Source: UBA3064 sp023258775 | GTDB lineage: Bacteria; Pseudomonadota; Gammaproteobacteria; Burkholderiales; Burkholderiaceae_E | NCBI GenBank assembly: GCA_044355655.1 | Contig: JBIKXS010000005.1 | Location: 1-64,000 of the forward strand | Reading direction: 5' to 3' | DNA: 64,000 nt | In this document: positions 34,598-43,513 of the stretch, piece by piece | How the letters are laid out: the number at the start of each line of letters is the position of its first letter | Numbering within the stretch: the stretch's first letter is position 1 | Position numbers and translations under genes: made by a program | Notes under the pieces: generated by a model | What the model was told of the DNA's origin: nothing | Databases searched by the model: none | What the model saw: the letters and a program-made list of their open reading frames with translations, nothing else

Positions 34598-34652
34598 TGG
34601 CTCAATGCCGACGGTATGTCGGGACTAAACAGCTGATTCATCAAATCAATCG

Positions 34653-35714
34653 TTATGATATGCCGAGTCGCCCGCCAGGACGTGCAAGATAAAACCATTC
34701 CTGGCCGGGTTGGGCTTTGCTATTAGGGAAGATCACATAGGCATCTTCTGGGGCATAAATCATGGCGCCGCTTGCGCGCTTGCCAATTAATTCACCTTGT
34801 TTGATCGCGTCAAAACTCTTCCAGTCATTAGTAAATGAGTCATCCGTATCATAACGATCAAAAACATCAAATAAACCCATGACTTCTGGCTTGGCGACTG
34901 CCTGCGGCTTGGGCCCGGCAAGCATGCCTAGATACTTCATGGTGTTGACGATCGCCTCATAGGCAATTTCACGACCAGCCGGGTCGTCATGCTGGCCGCA
35001 CTCAAGCGTGATCGCCCAACCACCGACCGAGCGCATGTATTCGGTTGTTCCTATCCCATAAGAGGGATCGGTGTTGACCGATGCTTGCTTAATGAGGCCC
35101 TCTTGTAGTTCTCGCGCGCGTCGGGCCATACCTTTGGCATAGGTATCAAGCCAACCATAAACATAGCGCTTACAGCCTAGCCTTAATGCAATGGCCTCTT
35201 CCAGATCGGCAAGCGAAAATGGTTCAAGATCGCTCTGATTATTACTGGGTCCAAAAAGTGCAAAGGCTTGATCACCGCTTTGAAACGAATGAAGATCAAG
35301 TAAGCCGTCGTGCTCTTTCAAAAGTGGACATAACCAATTCGCAATGTGATCCTCATAGTCGAGGGGCTCGGCGCAAGGCATTAAGCGCCGATTGAGATTG
35401 CGATCTCCTTGGCGACGTTGCAAGCGCCAGGCTTTGGGATTGGTTACGGGGACTAAGCTTAGTTGGCCGCATTGCAGATGCAGTTGACCGCTTATCAATT
35501 GTTGAACAATGCGCTGAATCGCAAAACTCCCATGAGTTTCGTTGCCATGCACGGCCGCAGTGACAATCAATCGCGGCCCTGGGCGTGGGCTTTGAAATCG
35601 CAGCACATGAAAGGCTAGCTCCTCTTCAATCGGTAATTGTTCTGCGAGTGCGCGCTGTGATGCGTTCGGAACCGTGGGCAGATCGTTGCCTTGTTGATGT
35701 AAGTCTTTGCTCAT
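34653..35714 (-). CDS. Second succinylglutamate desuccinylase/aspartoacylase family zinc deacylase
   Basis: A 353-residue member of the AstE/AspA family. The zinc site is 'VTAAVHGNETHGSFAIQRI' plus 'HDGLLDLHSFQSG', followed by a substrate loop 'VGGWAITLECGQHDDP' with the catalytic Glu in LECGQ. The C-terminal domain ends 'YVIFPNSKAQPGQEWFYLAR'. It differs clearly from the neighbour at 33425, so the two are not a recent duplication. It lies 22 bp after the molybdoenzyme gene on the same strand and may be co-transcribed with it. The acyl substrate is unknown. Confidence 0.88.
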   Translation of the reverse strand: MSKDLHQQGNDLPTVPNASQRALAEQLPIEEELAFHVLRFQSPRPGPRLIVTAAVHGNETHGSFAIQRIVQQLISGQLHLQCGQLSLVPVTNPKAWRLQRRQGDRNLNRRLMPCAEPLDYEDHIANWLCPLLKEHDGLLDLHSFQSGDQAFALFGPSNNQSDLEPFSLADLEEAIALRLGCKRYVYGWLDTYAKGMARRARELQEGLIKQASVNTDPSYGIGTTEYMRSVGGWAITLECGQHDDPAGREIAYEAIVNTMKYLGMLAGPKPQAVAKPEVMGLFDVFDRYDTDDSFTNDWKSFDAIKQGELIGKRASGAMIYAPEDAYVIFPNSKAQPGQEWFYLARPGGRLGIS

Positions 35715-35736
35715 AGAAATTGCGTGCTTGAATGGC

Positions 35737-38439
35737 TTAAATGGTTTGAATGAAACGAGGCGTTTCGAAGGCTCTCATCGGCGGGACTTCCTCGGTCCAA
35801 GCGCTGAGCCAGACCAGGCAGCTTTGAGCGCTACAACCTTGCGACAGGCTTGATGCACCGCGATCGGCTGTTAAGGCATTAGGATTGCCGTGCAAACAAA
35901 GACCGGGGTAGGCTTCGGCTGGATCCCACCAGGCGCCAGTCGATAGGCGAACAACACCCGGGCGAATGCCGTCGTCGATGAAAAGGCTTGCAAGACATGC
36001 GCCTCGTTGGTTCATGATGCAAAGCAAGTCGCCTTCGTTGAGCTGCCGACTCGCAGCATCATCAGGATGCATCATGATAGGTTCTCGATCGTTACGCTTT
36101 GCTGCTCGGCTTAATCCAGCGTGGTCGAGTTGGCTGTGAAGCTTAGTGGCTGGCTGATCTGAGATGAGATGTAATGCAGCGTGTCGCATGGCTTCTTGCC
36201 ACATCGATGATGATTTAAGCCAGGCTAAATCGACTTGATCGGCTGCCGATTGAAGAGCCCCGCGGGCATGCCTGTGAAGATCTTGGGAATCGGCATGGCT
36301 CGTATTGATCGTTGTATTTGAAGACAAATACTCGAAGGGTTTGATCCAACGCGGGTAGGGTCCGCAATCTGCAAGTCCAAAGCCCGCGATCGTTTGACTA
36401 GTTAGCTCAATACGTCCACTGGGCGTCGGTAGCGGATAGTTAGCCGGGTCTTCTCGAAAAGCAGCAAGCAGCACCTGAGCTTGCCCATCGAGCTCGATGC
36501 GAAGACCACCGCCGTTGGAAAATTGTTCAAAGCTCGGCAGGTCTAAGCCCTGCTGGGCGAGACTTATCGCTTGACGATCATAAAGAGCTTCGAGCCACTG
36601 CCTGCTGCTTCGACCTTCAGTGAACTGCTCATGAACACCGAGCAGCGCAGCAATATCGCTAAATATTTCATAGTCATCTCTTGCATCCCGGTAGGCTGCT
36701 TCGATGGCGCTCATCCAAATCAAGTGTGGGTCACGATGAGCGTAGCCAATATCTTCGCGCTCGAGCGTGCTGGTTGCAGGCATAACCAAATCGGCCATTT
36801 TGGCGTTGGCGTTCCAAAACTGTTCGTGGACGATAATGGTGTTTGGTCTTTGCCAGGCTCGGGCTAATCGATTTAAGTCCTGATGGTGGTGAAACGGATT
36901 GCCGCCTGCCCAATAAAGTAGCTTCAAATCCGGGTAGCGCCTGGCTTCACCGTTATAAAGATACGATTCTTTTGGCTGCATCAGTGCGTCGGCAATGCGT
37001 GCAACCGGTATAAAATCCTTCACTTGATTAATCCCTTGGGGCAGCGTTGGACCCCCAAGCATTGGACCTGTTGATCCCATCACATTACTTGGGCCGTAAG
37101 CCAGCGCAACCCCGCCGCCCGGTAGTCCGATCTGACCGATCACACTCGCAAGCCCGATCGCTGCCCAAAAACTTTGCTCACCGTGCGATGCGCGCTGCAA
37201 TGACCAGGCCACATTGATGAGGCTGCGTTGGCTGGTGAGCGCTTGAGCAAGGCCGCGAATCTCGGTACTCGGAATATCGCAGATAAGGCTTGCCCAGCTT
37301 GCATCTTTTCGCTGACCATCAACCTTGCCAAGCAAATAATCCTTCCACGCTGAAAATCCAACGGTATAGCGGTCTAAAAAATCTAAATCAGCCTTGCCTG
37401 CGAGGATGATCTCGGTAGTCAGTGCGAGCATCATGGCGGTATCGGTATTGGGTCGAATCGGGAGCCATTCGTGTTTGCTTTGAGTGCGTCCAGTCAGGCC
37501 GTCCCAAGCGTCGATAGCAATATCATCGCGAACCGGACTAATGTTGACAAAGCGACAACCGGCTTGTGCCATGCTTTGTAGCCCATCGGGCAGCTGATGA
37601 AGCGATGCGCCGCCCTGACCAATTTGCGCATTCTTGGCAGCTGCGCCGCCAAAAGACACAAAGAGCTTGGTGTGTTCGCGCAAGGTTAGCCAGTCGTGAT
37701 GTTCGACGATCAGGCGCTCAATGGGCATCAACACATGGGGTAGGATCACTCGACCGGCACCAAGGCTGTAGGTGTCAACCGAGCGAACATAGCCCCCAAA
37801 GGCGTTTAAGAAGCGGTGGACCTGGCCTTGTGCATGGTGAAAGCGCCCGGCGCTAGACCAGCCATAAGAGCCTCCGAAAATAGCTTCATTACCGTAATGC
37901 TTTTGAGTATGTTGGAGTGCTGAGGCAGCCAGACTACAGGCCTCTGGCCAGTCGAGTTCCACAAAACGGTCTTCACCCCGAGCGGTTGTCCCAGAATCCC
38001 AAGGACTTTGAAAACGGCCCTCACGAGCAGCGATTAACCAGGCATGACGCGCAGCGGGCCTTGCAATTCTGAGTGGATGTCGATAAGCCTCCCTCATATG
38101 CAGACCGATTGAGCAGGGCTTGGGGTCTCGCTCAAAGGCTTTGAGCGCACCCGAGTCATCGACGCGATAGGTGCCCCAGTGGCTCGCAGTCAGTTGACCT
38201 GGAATGAGCGAAACACCAGGCTTTAGTGGTTGGACTTTTTCCGTAAGTTGCTCGCCAATTTGATGCGAGAAACTTTGTTCATGGAAAAGACTTTGCTTAT
38301 TCGGAAGGTTTTGCTTATTCGGAAGGCTTTGCTTATTCGGAAGGCTTTGCTTCGCCTTAGGAGCATCAACATCTTCCGAAACAGTATCGATTGGCGGTTG
38401 AGCAACCTGGTCTGCGATTTCGGGGGGCTTATGGTCCAT
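35737..38439 (-). CDS. BisC/TorA-like molybdopterin oxidoreductase
   Basis: A 900-residue bis-MGD molybdoenzyme of the DMSO/TMAO/biotin sulfoxide reductase group. The signature 'AIFGGSYGWSSAGRFHHAQ' holds the Ser that ligates molybdenum in this group. 'NVAWSLQRASHGEQSFWAAIGLA', split over a turn, and 'VMPATSTLEREDIGYA' are also typical. There is no N-terminal Cys motif for an Fe-S cluster and no Tat leader, so a cytoplasmic, BisC-like S- or N-oxide reductase is likely. The first about 80 residues are an extra low-complexity tail with KQSLPN repeats. The ATG at 38439 has AGGA at good spacing; a GTG at 38466 is less likely. Confidence 0.9.
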   Translation of the reverse strand: MDHKPPEIADQVAQPPIDTVSEDVDAPKAKQSLPNKQSLPNKQNLPNKQSLFHEQSFSHQIGEQLTEKVQPLKPGVSLIPGQLTASHWGTYRVDDSGALKAFERDPKPCSIGLHMREAYRHPLRIARPAARHAWLIAAREGRFQSPWDSGTTARGEDRFVELDWPEACSLAASALQHTQKHYGNEAIFGGSYGWSSAGRFHHAQGQVHRFLNAFGGYVRSVDTYSLGAGRVILPHVLMPIERLIVEHHDWLTLREHTKLFVSFGGAAAKNAQIGQGGASLHQLPDGLQSMAQAGCRFVNISPVRDDIAIDAWDGLTGRTQSKHEWLPIRPNTDTAMMLALTTEIILAGKADLDFLDRYTVGFSAWKDYLLGKVDGQRKDASWASLICDIPSTEIRGLAQALTSQRSLINVAWSLQRASHGEQSFWAAIGLASVIGQIGLPGGGVALAYGPSNVMGSTGPMLGGPTLPQGINQVKDFIPVARIADALMQPKESYLYNGEARRYPDLKLLYWAGGNPFHHHQDLNRLARAWQRPNTIIVHEQFWNANAKMADLVMPATSTLEREDIGYAHRDPHLIWMSAIEAAYRDARDDYEIFSDIAALLGVHEQFTEGRSSRQWLEALYDRQAISLAQQGLDLPSFEQFSNGGGLRIELDGQAQVLLAAFREDPANYPLPTPSGRIELTSQTIAGFGLADCGPYPRWIKPFEYLSSNTTINTSHADSQDLHRHARGALQSAADQVDLAWLKSSSMWQEAMRHAALHLISDQPATKLHSQLDHAGLSRAAKRNDREPIMMHPDDAASRQLNEGDLLCIMNQRGACLASLFIDDGIRPGVVRLSTGAWWDPAEAYPGLCLHGNPNALTADRGASSLSQGCSAQSCLVWLSAWTEEVPPMRAFETPRFIQTI
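38292..38351 (-). repeat. 18-bp in-frame tandem repeat (3 full copies plus partial)
   Basis: Three 18-bp units plus a 6-bp remnant encode KQSLPN/KQNLPN repeats in the N-terminal extension of the molybdoenzyme. Units 2 and 3 are identical and unit 1 differs by one base, which indicates recent expansion. Confidence 0.93.
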
Positions 38440-38486
38440 GACTAATCCTGGCATCATCCTGTGCACAAAAACTGCAGAGAAAGCTC

Positions 38487-39281
38487 ATGGTGACACTTTA
38501 CGCTGAAGGCGATCTTCTCATTTCACGAGATGAATCGATCGTAACCGCAACCTTTAATCGTCCACAAACTCGAAATGCGCTCACTTTTGATATGTACGAG
38601 CGGCTTTCAGTGCTTTGCAAGCAAGCTGCAAACGATCAAAGCCTTCGAGCGATTATCCTCACGGGCGCAGGTGAAAAGGCCTTTGCCGCAGGGACTGATA
38701 TTTCGCAATTCAAAGCCTTTAAGTCGGGTCATGATGGCATTGACTACGAAAAGCGCATGGAGGCTGTTCTTGATCCGGTCGAGAAGTGTCCGGTACCGCT
38801 AATTGCTGCAATCGCAGGGGCATGCACCGGCGGCGGGGCAGCGATTGCTGCATGTTGCGATTTAAGGATTGCAACGGCTGATATGCGCTTTGGTTTTCCG
38901 ATTGCGCGATCCCTCGGCAATACGCTCGCACTGAGTAACTTTCGCAGGCTTGTTGCCTTGATGGGGCCGGCGAGGGTGAAACATCTGATCTTTACCGCGC
39001 GTTTGATGGAGGCTCAAGAGGCCTTGTCGATAGGCTTATTAAGCGAGGTCGTCTCCAATGTGGCTGATTTGATGCCAAGAGCTCGAGCGCTGGCCGAACA
39101 GTTGGCAGGACATGCACCCCTCACGATGATGGCTTGCAAAGAGGCTTTGCGGCGCATCCACGTCGATGGTGATCAAGCCGATGATCACGACCTGGTGATG
39201 CAAATCTATGGTAGCGAGGACTTTAAGGAAGGCATGGATGCTTTTCTAGAAAAAAGAACACCACAGTGGAAAGGTCGATGA
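38487..39281 (+). CDS. Enoyl-CoA hydratase/isomerase family protein
   Basis: A 264-residue crotonase. 'ATFNRPQTRNALTFDMYERL' and 'ILTGAGEKAFAAGTDISQF' form the CoA-binding and first oxyanion-hole region, and 'ACTGGGAAIAACCDLRIAT' the second. The catalytic Glu positions appear as Gly/Asn-like residues, so hydratase versus hydrolase or isomerase cannot be fixed. It starts the plus-strand unit of two crotonases and a DMT exporter and overlaps the next gene by an ATGA. It is divergent from the molybdoenzyme gene. Confidence 0.9.
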   Translation: MVTLYAEGDLLISRDESIVTATFNRPQTRNALTFDMYERLSVLCKQAANDQSLRAIILTGAGEKAFAAGTDISQFKAFKSGHDGIDYEKRMEAVLDPVEKCPVPLIAAIAGACTGGGAAIAACCDLRIATADMRFGFPIARSLGNTLALSNFRRLVALMGPARVKHLIFTARLMEAQEALSIGLLSEVVSNVADLMPRARALAEQLAGHAPLTMMACKEALRRIHVDGDQADDHDLVMQIYGSEDFKEGMDAFLEKRTPQWKGR

Positions 39282-40054
39282 GTACTCCCTTTCAGTTTAT
39301 CGATGTCAGGATCGATGGCGCCATTGCAGAAGTAACGTTGAAGCGCCCACAACGACGCAACGCCTTATCGCAGGCCCTCATGCGCGAAATGATTCGCTGC
39401 GCAAGGGAATTGAGCGACAGGCTTGATCTGCATGTGGTGATTCTTCACGGCGAAGGTTCTTATTTCTCGGCGGGTGCTGACTTGCACGATGCGCAAGCCT
39501 GGGCGCAGACTGAAAAGCCACTGATTGAGCGACGTGAAATTGCATCACTCGGATTTCGTATGTGCCAGGCCTGGGAGTCGATGCCGCAAATCGTGATTGC
39601 TGCCATCGAGGGCTACGCGGTCGGTGGTGGACTCGCGCTTTCATTGGCCTGTGACTGGCGGGTTTTGGCGCGAAACGCCTTTGTGTCGCTGCCTGAAATC
39701 GCGCTGGGCATTCCGCTCACTTGGGGGACCATACCCCGGCTTAATGCATTATTGGGGCCAGCAAAGACCAAACGATTAACGATTTTATGCGAACGCATCG
39801 GCGCCCAAGAGGCCTACGACATCGGCCTGGTTGATTGGCTTAGTGTGCAGGCAGAGGCCTTGACGTTGGCTCGTGAGATCGCACAACAAGTGTTAACAAA
39901 GCCGGCAAGCGTTGTTCGAATGAGCAAGGAAAGCGTTCAAGCGGTTGCCAATATAACGCATCATGCAGCAGGCTATATGGCGCATGATCAGATCGCGCTC
40001 GCTGCAGCCAGTGAAGAGTCCGTACGGGCAAGGGCCGATGCACTCCGAAAATAA
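39278..40054 (+). CDS. Second enoyl-CoA hydratase/isomerase family protein
   Basis: A 258-residue crotonase with 'VTLKRPQRRNALSQALMREM', 'VILHGEGSYFSAGADLHDA' and 'AIEGYAVGGGLALSLACDWRV'. It shows only ordinary family similarity to its neighbour, so the pair probably performs two different CoA-ester steps. The ATG overlaps the upstream stop, with GGAAAGG before it. Its own 3' end overlaps the start of the EamA transporter gene. Confidence 0.92.
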   Translation: MSTPFQFIDVRIDGAIAEVTLKRPQRRNALSQALMREMIRCARELSDRLDLHVVILHGEGSYFSAGADLHDAQAWAQTEKPLIERREIASLGFRMCQAWESMPQIVIAAIEGYAVGGGLALSLACDWRVLARNAFVSLPEIALGIPLTWGTIPRLNALLGPAKTKRLTILCERIGAQEAYDIGLVDWLSVQAEALTLAREIAQQVLTKPASVVRMSKESVQAVANITHHAAGYMAHDQIALAAASEESVRARADALRK

Positions 40055-40958
40055 CGCCGCAAGCCAACGAACTAACCAAATCCCACCGCGTGCACTTGTT
40101 TTGCTGTTGGTACTCACCCTGGTGTGGGGTACCAACTGGCCCTTGTTTTCGCTAGCGGTCAAAGAGGTTTCGGTTTGGACTTTCCGTAGCTTTTCCTGCC
40201 TGACCGCGGGGCTTTTGCTACTGGCCTACGTCAGGCTGCGCGGTCAGTCAATCCGCATAGAGAGGCGACACTGGCCTGTTGTGGTGTTGTCATGCTTTTT
40301 ATATATGGTCATATGGAATATCACGAGTACTTACTCGGCTGTCTTATTACCTTCAGGGCAGGCTTCGGTTCTTGGCTTTACCATGCCTTTGTGGGCAGCC
40401 TTGTTTGGCTGGCTTTTTTATCGCGAGCCTTTGCGAGGCAGAATGCTTATTGCACTAGCATTTGGCGCAAGTGGCGTGGCCTTGTTGATGGTGCCAAGCT
40501 TTCGAGATTACGCCGATGCACCCCTTGGTTTTGTTCTCGGTTTAACCGGGGGGGCTGGATGGGCGCTTGGTACGATTGTTCTTAAACGCGGATCGGTTGC
40601 CGTATCTGCCTCGGTACTTACGGGCTGGCAATTGCTGATCACTGCGCTGCCTTGTTCCATCGGTGCAGCCTGGTTTGGTGATTGGCAGTGGTTTGTGCCA
40701 AGTACTCAGTCCTTGATCGTTATTGCTTATATCACTTTAGTGCCGATCCTGATCGGTAACGTATGCTGGATCGCCATTGTTGGCTTGCTGCCAACCCAGG
40801 TGGCAGGGCTGTCTGCGATCGCAGTACCGATGGTAGCCATGGTCTCAGGCGCACTCATGCATGGCGAACCCTTAGGCCTTACTCAGTGGCTTGCGATGGC
40901 TTGTACGGCGATTGCTTTGGGCTTGCTGTTGGTGAAGCGAAGCGGCGCATCCCGCTGA
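40038..40958 (+). CDS. DMT/EamA family transporter
   Basis: A 306-residue membrane protein with about ten hydrophobic segments in two EamA halves ('LVLTLVWGTNWPLFSLAVKE' and 'LVLGLTGGAGWALGTIVLKRG'). The start at 40038 lies inside the end of the crotonase gene; an earlier in-frame ATG would overlap it further. Such proteins export amino acids or other metabolites. Its last 80 bp overlap the convergent SDR gene. Confidence 0.9.
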   Translation: MHSENNAASQRTNQIPPRALVLLLVLTLVWGTNWPLFSLAVKEVSVWTFRSFSCLTAGLLLLAYVRLRGQSIRIERRHWPVVVLSCFLYMVIWNITSTYSAVLLPSGQASVLGFTMPLWAALFGWLFYREPLRGRMLIALAFGASGVALLMVPSFRDYADAPLGFVLGLTGGAGWALGTIVLKRGSVAVSASVLTGWQLLITALPCSIGAAWFGDWQWFVPSTQSLIVIAYITLVPILIGNVCWIAIVGLLPTQVAGLSAIAVPMVAMVSGALMHGEPLGLTQWLAMACTAIALGLLLVKRSGASR

Positions 40959-41697
40959 GCCAGCGGTCATAGTCCGATGCTTTGCGCTGAAAATAATCCA
41001 AAACCTTTGGGTGTGGCAGGATTAAGAAGCGCTCGGCCGCCATGGCATCAACCACGCAAGCAGCGACCTCGTCAGCCTCAAGCATGCCATCAACAGCAAT
41101 CACTGCACTTTCGCGTCCGGCTGTCATGGCGGTCTTGACGCCCTGTGGGCATAGTACCGATACCTTGATACCCTGGTCGCCATACCGAATCGCTAACCAT
41201 TCGGCAAAGGCGATTGCGGCATGCTTACTCACGGCATAGGTTGCTGAATTCAGCGAGGTCAAAAGGCCTGCGGCCGATGCTGTTTGTACCAAGTAGCCTC
41301 CACCCTGTTTGAGCATGATTGGGACCACGGCACGCGCGGCGTAAATATGAGCCATGACGTGAATTTGCATATTCATGTGCCAAAGCTCATCGCTGCTCTG
41401 TTCGTCACCCTCGCGCACGATGCCTGCATTCGAGCAAAAAACATCGATCGCCCCAAATCGAGCATGGGCTTGGGCGACGAGCGATTGGATATCCGACTCT
41501 TGAGCGACATCGCATGCAAGGGCTAAGCACTCAACGCCCATTTGACCGATTGCCTCGGCAATCGGATCGAGCTTTTCCGCTTGCTGGTCGGCCAGCACAA
41601 TCGCTCTGGCACCTTCTCTGGCAAATCGTAAAGCCATGGCTTTGCCAATGCCTGAGGCTGACCCTGTCACTACCACCGATCGCTCATTGACTTGCAT
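40879..41697 (-). CDS. Short-chain dehydrogenase/reductase
   Basis: A 272-residue classical SDR. It has the cofactor motif VVVTGSASGIGKAMA, DVAQESD after the third strand, CSNAGIV, and the active site Ser in VQTASAAGLL with Tyr-x3-Lys in ATYAVSKHAAIAF. GAGG before 41697 and the family N-terminus define the start. It probably uses NAD(H) to interconvert an alcohol and a ketone. The last about 25 codons overlap the convergent EamA gene, which is unusually long for an antisense coding overlap. Confidence 0.92.
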   Translation of the reverse strand: MQVNERSVVVTGSASGIGKAMALRFAREGARAIVLADQQAEKLDPIAEAIGQMGVECLALACDVAQESDIQSLVAQAHARFGAIDVFCSNAGIVREGDEQSSDELWHMNMQIHVMAHIYAARAVVPIMLKQGGGYLVQTASAAGLLTSLNSATYAVSKHAAIAFAEWLAIRYGDQGIKVSVLCPQGVKTAMTAGRESAVIAVDGMLEADEVAACVVDAMAAERFLILPHPKVLDYFQRKASDYDRWLSGMRRFASPTASPKQSPYKPSQATE

Positions 41698-41840
41698 GGA
41701 TGACCTCGTTGCTATGAAAGCTGATTTAAATTCCATCATCGCAGCTCTCGGGCCAGTTGCATACCGCAGCAAGGGTAAAGTATGCAATACGTGGAACGAT
41801 CCGATTGGACCTAAGCTCATTTTCTGAAGAAGATGTCACG

Positions 41841-42623
41841 ATGCATTTACATACGTTATGGTTTGCCTTCCTGATTGTTTTTGTTGGTGTTTTCTCGGTG
41901 GAGGCAAAGGCTTGGGGCTTTGAGGCCCATGAATTGATTGCTCGACAGGCTCAAAGCTTGTTATCGGATCAAGCGCGAAAGATGCTCAGCAGCTTGCTCG
42001 CACAAGAAGAAGCTGCAAGCTTAGAAAGCATTTCAACCTGGGCAGACAAGCATCGTGAGTTTCCAAGCTCAACATGGCATTACGTGAACTTCCCCAAAGG
42101 CGAATGCAAGTATGTTCAAGCGCGAGATTGTCCCGACGGCAACTGTGTGATTGAGGCACTTCCTTTGCAGTTGAAGCTTTTCAAAACATCCAACGATCCT
42201 AAAGAGCAATTAAAAGCTTTTAAGTTCATTGTTCATTTGCTCTCCGACGTTCATCAACCTTTGCATGCTGCCTGGGGCGAGGACCGAGGCGGGAATCGTT
42301 TTCAGCTCCAGGCATTTGGCCGGGGCAGCAATTTGCATGCCTTTTGGGACAGTATCCTAATTAGACAGGCCGATGGCGGCATATCGGCCGTTGAGCGTGA
42401 CGTGCAACAGCAACTGAAAAAGCACGCGGGAGAAAAGCCGGGCGAGGTTGAGCAATGGGCGCTCGAATCATGCAGGATTGTCCTTCAAGAAGGCTTTTAC
42501 CCTAGCGGTCGGGAAGTCGACCAAGCCTATGTTCAACAACACCGAGCGACCGTCGTGACGCGGCTTGCGCTCGCAAGTCGTCGTCTGGCTGACACCATCA
42601 ATCAACTGGCGGCTTTGCGATAG
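41841..42623 (+). CDS. S1/P1-type zinc nuclease
   Basis: A 260-residue secreted nuclease. The signal peptide ends at EAKA and the mature protein starts WGFEAHELIARQA, where the N-terminal Trp and His are the trinuclear zinc ligands. Other zinc motifs are 'STWHYVNFPKG', 'IVHLLSDVHQPLHAAWGEDRGGNRF' and 'NLHAFWDSI'. It should degrade single-stranded RNA/DNA or remove 3'-nucleotide phosphate in the periplasm. It is divergent from the SDR and is followed after 2 bp by a DMT transporter gene. Confidence 0.94.
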   Translation: MHLHTLWFAFLIVFVGVFSVEAKAWGFEAHELIARQAQSLLSDQARKMLSSLLAQEEAASLESISTWADKHREFPSSTWHYVNFPKGECKYVQARDCPDGNCVIEALPLQLKLFKTSNDPKEQLKAFKFIVHLLSDVHQPLHAAWGEDRGGNRFQLQAFGRGSNLHAFWDSILIRQADGGISAVERDVQQQLKKHAGEKPGEVEQWALESCRIVLQEGFYPSGREVDQAYVQQHRATVVTRLALASRRLADTINQLAALR

Positions 42624-42625
42624 TT

Positions 42626-43513
42626 ATGCAGGCCTATCGCCCATGGCTTGGCATTTTATTCATGTGCCTGGCCAGCAGTTTTTTTCCGGTCATGAATGGT
42701 TTAGCCAAGTTGATGAGTGCAAGCTATAGCTCAGAACAAGTGGTTTGGGCGCGCACGCTCAGCCACTTGCTGCTTGTGCTGGCGGTCTTGCTTCCCCGTT
42801 TTGGTCCGCAAGTCCTCGTTACCAAGCGGCCCAAGATTCAGTTTTTGCGATCTTGTATGTTGCTCGCCTCAACTTTTATGTTTTTTTCTGCGCTCAAATT
42901 TATATCGATTGCGCAAGCCGCTTCGATATCGTTTATCGCCCCACTTATTGTTGTCCTGCTTGCCGGGCCTTTACTTGGTGAAAAAGTAACGCTCACGCGT
43001 GTCATCGCCGTGGTTGTCGGCTTTGTCGGCGTCCTGATAGTCATAAGACCTGGAACATCGGTATTTCAATGGGCCTCACTATTGATTGTGGGGAGCGCGA
43101 GCTGTTATGCGATTTATCAGTTGCTTACTCGGAAGGTTGCAGGCATCGATCAACCTGAGACCTCGGTGGTTTACTCGGCCTTGGTCGGTTCGGTGATTCT
43201 CAGTCTGATCGTGCCCTGGTTCTGGACCGATCCGGCAAGCTGGCTCGATGTGCTCTTACTTTGCAGTTTGGGGGCTCTGGGTGCCTTGGGGCACTATTGC
43301 GTTGCTCGTGCCATGACTTATGCGCCTGCAAACTTTGTATCCCCTTTTCATTACTGGCAAATGGTGGGCTCGGTTGCAGTCGGCTATTGGATGTTTGGCG
43401 ATTTGCCCGATCGCTTTACCTGGCTTGGTGCCTCATTGATTATTGCTGCAGGGCTTTACGTGGGACTTAAAGCTGAGCGATCCTCGCCAGCGCCCGAGCG
43501 TAAGCCTGGTTGA
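42626..43513 (+). CDS. DMT/EamA family transporter
   Basis: A 295-residue, ten-segment DMT protein: 'LFMCLASSFFPVMNGLAKLM' opens the first EamA repeat, 'QAASISFIAPLIVVLLAGPLLGEKVT' ends it, and 'ASLLIVGSASCYAIYQLLTRK' opens the second. It belongs to the RhaT/S-adenosylmethionine-like exporter group. It starts 2 bp after the nuclease gene, so the two are co-transcribed, and overlaps the convergent carbonic anhydrase gene by 47 bp. Confidence 0.9.
   Translation: MQAYRPWLGILFMCLASSFFPVMNGLAKLMSASYSSEQVVWARTLSHLLLVLAVLLPRFGPQVLVTKRPKIQFLRSCMLLASTFMFFSALKFISIAQAASISFIAPLIVVLLAGPLLGEKVTLTRVIAVVVGFVGVLIVIRPGTSVFQWASLLIVGSASCYAIYQLLTRKVAGIDQPETSVVYSALVGSVILSLIVPWFWTDPASWLDVLLLCSLGALGALGHYCVARAMTYAPANFVSPFHYWQMVGSVAVGYWMFGDLPDRFTWLGASLIIAAGLYVGLKAERSSPAPERKPG

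Noticed and set aside
40879..40958. Frameshift joining or truncating the EamA gene
   Set aside because: The EamA frame keeps its tenth helix and a normal basic tail to its stop, so no break is needed to explain the overlap.
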